Positions 63,517 to 64,000 of a stretch of DNA of 64,000 nucleotides are shown here, piece by piece. The translations under genes were made by a program, and so were the position numbers. This DNA is from Condylostoma magnum (taxonomy: Eukaryota; Ciliophora; Heterotrichea; Heterotrichida; Condylostomatidae), in the NCBI GenBank assembly GCA_920105805.1, contig CAKKTI010000059.1, positions 1 through 64,000 of the forward strand, read 5' to 3'. Position 1 is the stretch's first letter. Each line of letters begins with the position of its first letter. The notes beneath the pieces were generated by a model. That model saw only the letters and a program-made list of their open reading frames with translations. It did not search any database and was not told the DNA's origin.

Positions 63517-64000
63517 TTACTGGGGTGGGTACTGATAATACCCAGGCTGGCCGGGAGGTGGGTATTGATAATTAGGAGGATATTGTCCAGGGTATGGCAT
63601 GTTTTACTGTACATAAGGTGCCATGTACGATTAAGAAATTGAGGGTTGATATTAAGGGTATCCCTGGGGTTGTTAAGGATATTAGGGAGGATATTAAGGA
63701 GGATATTAGGGAGGGTATTAGGGAGGAGGAATAGTTTGTTGAGGATAAGTTTATGGAGGATATTAGGGAGGGTATTGCCCCTGCATCATTTACGGTGGGT
63801 ATCCAGCAGGCTGTTATATAACAATAGTCTATGGTTACTGTGGTTACTATGGCTGTTAAGTACTTTACTACCCTTGCTGGGATGATTAAGGACCATATCA
63901 TTGCATTTCTAGTCTTAGTTACCCTGATTTTCTTCCTTTATAAGTTAAATCATACCATTCAGCAGCTTAACCCTGTGATTTTATACTTGCCAATGGAATA
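63517..64000 (-). CDS. C2-domain protein with Q/P/Y-rich tail (5' end beyond window)
   Basis: Partial: the first bases of the gene lie beyond 64000. The visible N-terminal part is the end of a C2 domain (strands around IPLASIKSQ, AEWYDLTYKG and GQLRLEMQW), a Ca2+- or lipid-binding module. It is followed by about 125 residues of Q, P, Y and G with Q-Y-P-P repeats. This resembles C2 plus glutamine/proline-tail proteins of plants and protists. Many of the tail glutamines are TAA or TAG. It ends TAA TAG. Confidence 0.72.

Overview
This window reads as the end of a macronuclear chromosome from a heterotrich ciliate close to Condylostoma. It opens with about nine copies of an 8-bp telomere repeat (CCCTTACA on the given strand) and is then packed with about 45 genes. 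The genes only make sense if TAA and TAG can be read as glutamine and TGA as tryptophan. Yet all three codons also end genes: TAA ends the CDPK and HID1 genes, TAG ends the uL15 and PIBF1 genes, and TGA ends the GST and a CFAP97-like gene. That matches the Condylostoma nuclear code (NCBI table 28), where stop or sense depends on position. Because no codon is an absolute stop, gene ends here are inferred from family length, tandem stop codons and the position of the next gene. Several ends are marked uncertain.

Layout. 1-391: telomere and subtelomere. 392-3110 (minus): a WD40 protein of near-identical 42-residue repeats and an unrecognised protein. 3235-7576 (plus): an F-BAR/SMP fusion and a cysteine-rich protein. 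7845-13063 (minus): CDPK, a TPR plus cyclic-nucleotide-binding protein, and HID1. 13121-17911 (plus): a small membrane protein, a cyclic-nucleotide-gated-type channel and a coiled-coil protein. 17937-22500: PIBF1/CEP90, ribosomal protein uL15, a secreted protein, a MAK/ICK kinase and a tiny gene with a candidate 16-nt intron. 22836-34166: a CFAP97D-like protein, coiled-coil proteins, kinesin-8, an SK-type K+ channel, a mu-like GST and IFT88. 34465-45889: a repetitive acidic secreted protein broken by an assembly gap, EF-hand protein, class IV aminotransferase, a kinase joined to RBR-like zinc motifs, coiled-coil protein and a second CFAP97D-like protein. 45896-54773 (minus): a RING/B-box/four-PHR protein, a small Q-rich protein, and a 1857-residue protein with a huge Q/N-rich repeat region before EF-hands. 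54805-64000: zinc-finger, secreted, RanBP2-finger, MddA/ICMT-like, B-box, DnaJ, DHHC and C2 proteins, the last running off the window.

The genome is very compact. Neighbouring genes are often 4 to 60 nt apart, and one convergent pair shares the palindrome TTAA as both stop codons. Almost all genes read as single exons. Many products belong to cilia and basal bodies (IFT88, PIBF1, MAK/ICK, CFAP97D twice, kinesin-8 and probable coiled-coil axonemal proteins) or to calcium and cyclic-nucleotide signalling (CDPK, EF-hand proteins, CNB proteins, SK and CNG-type channels), as expected for a large ciliated cell. I recognised no tRNA, rRNA, transposon or virus-like element.
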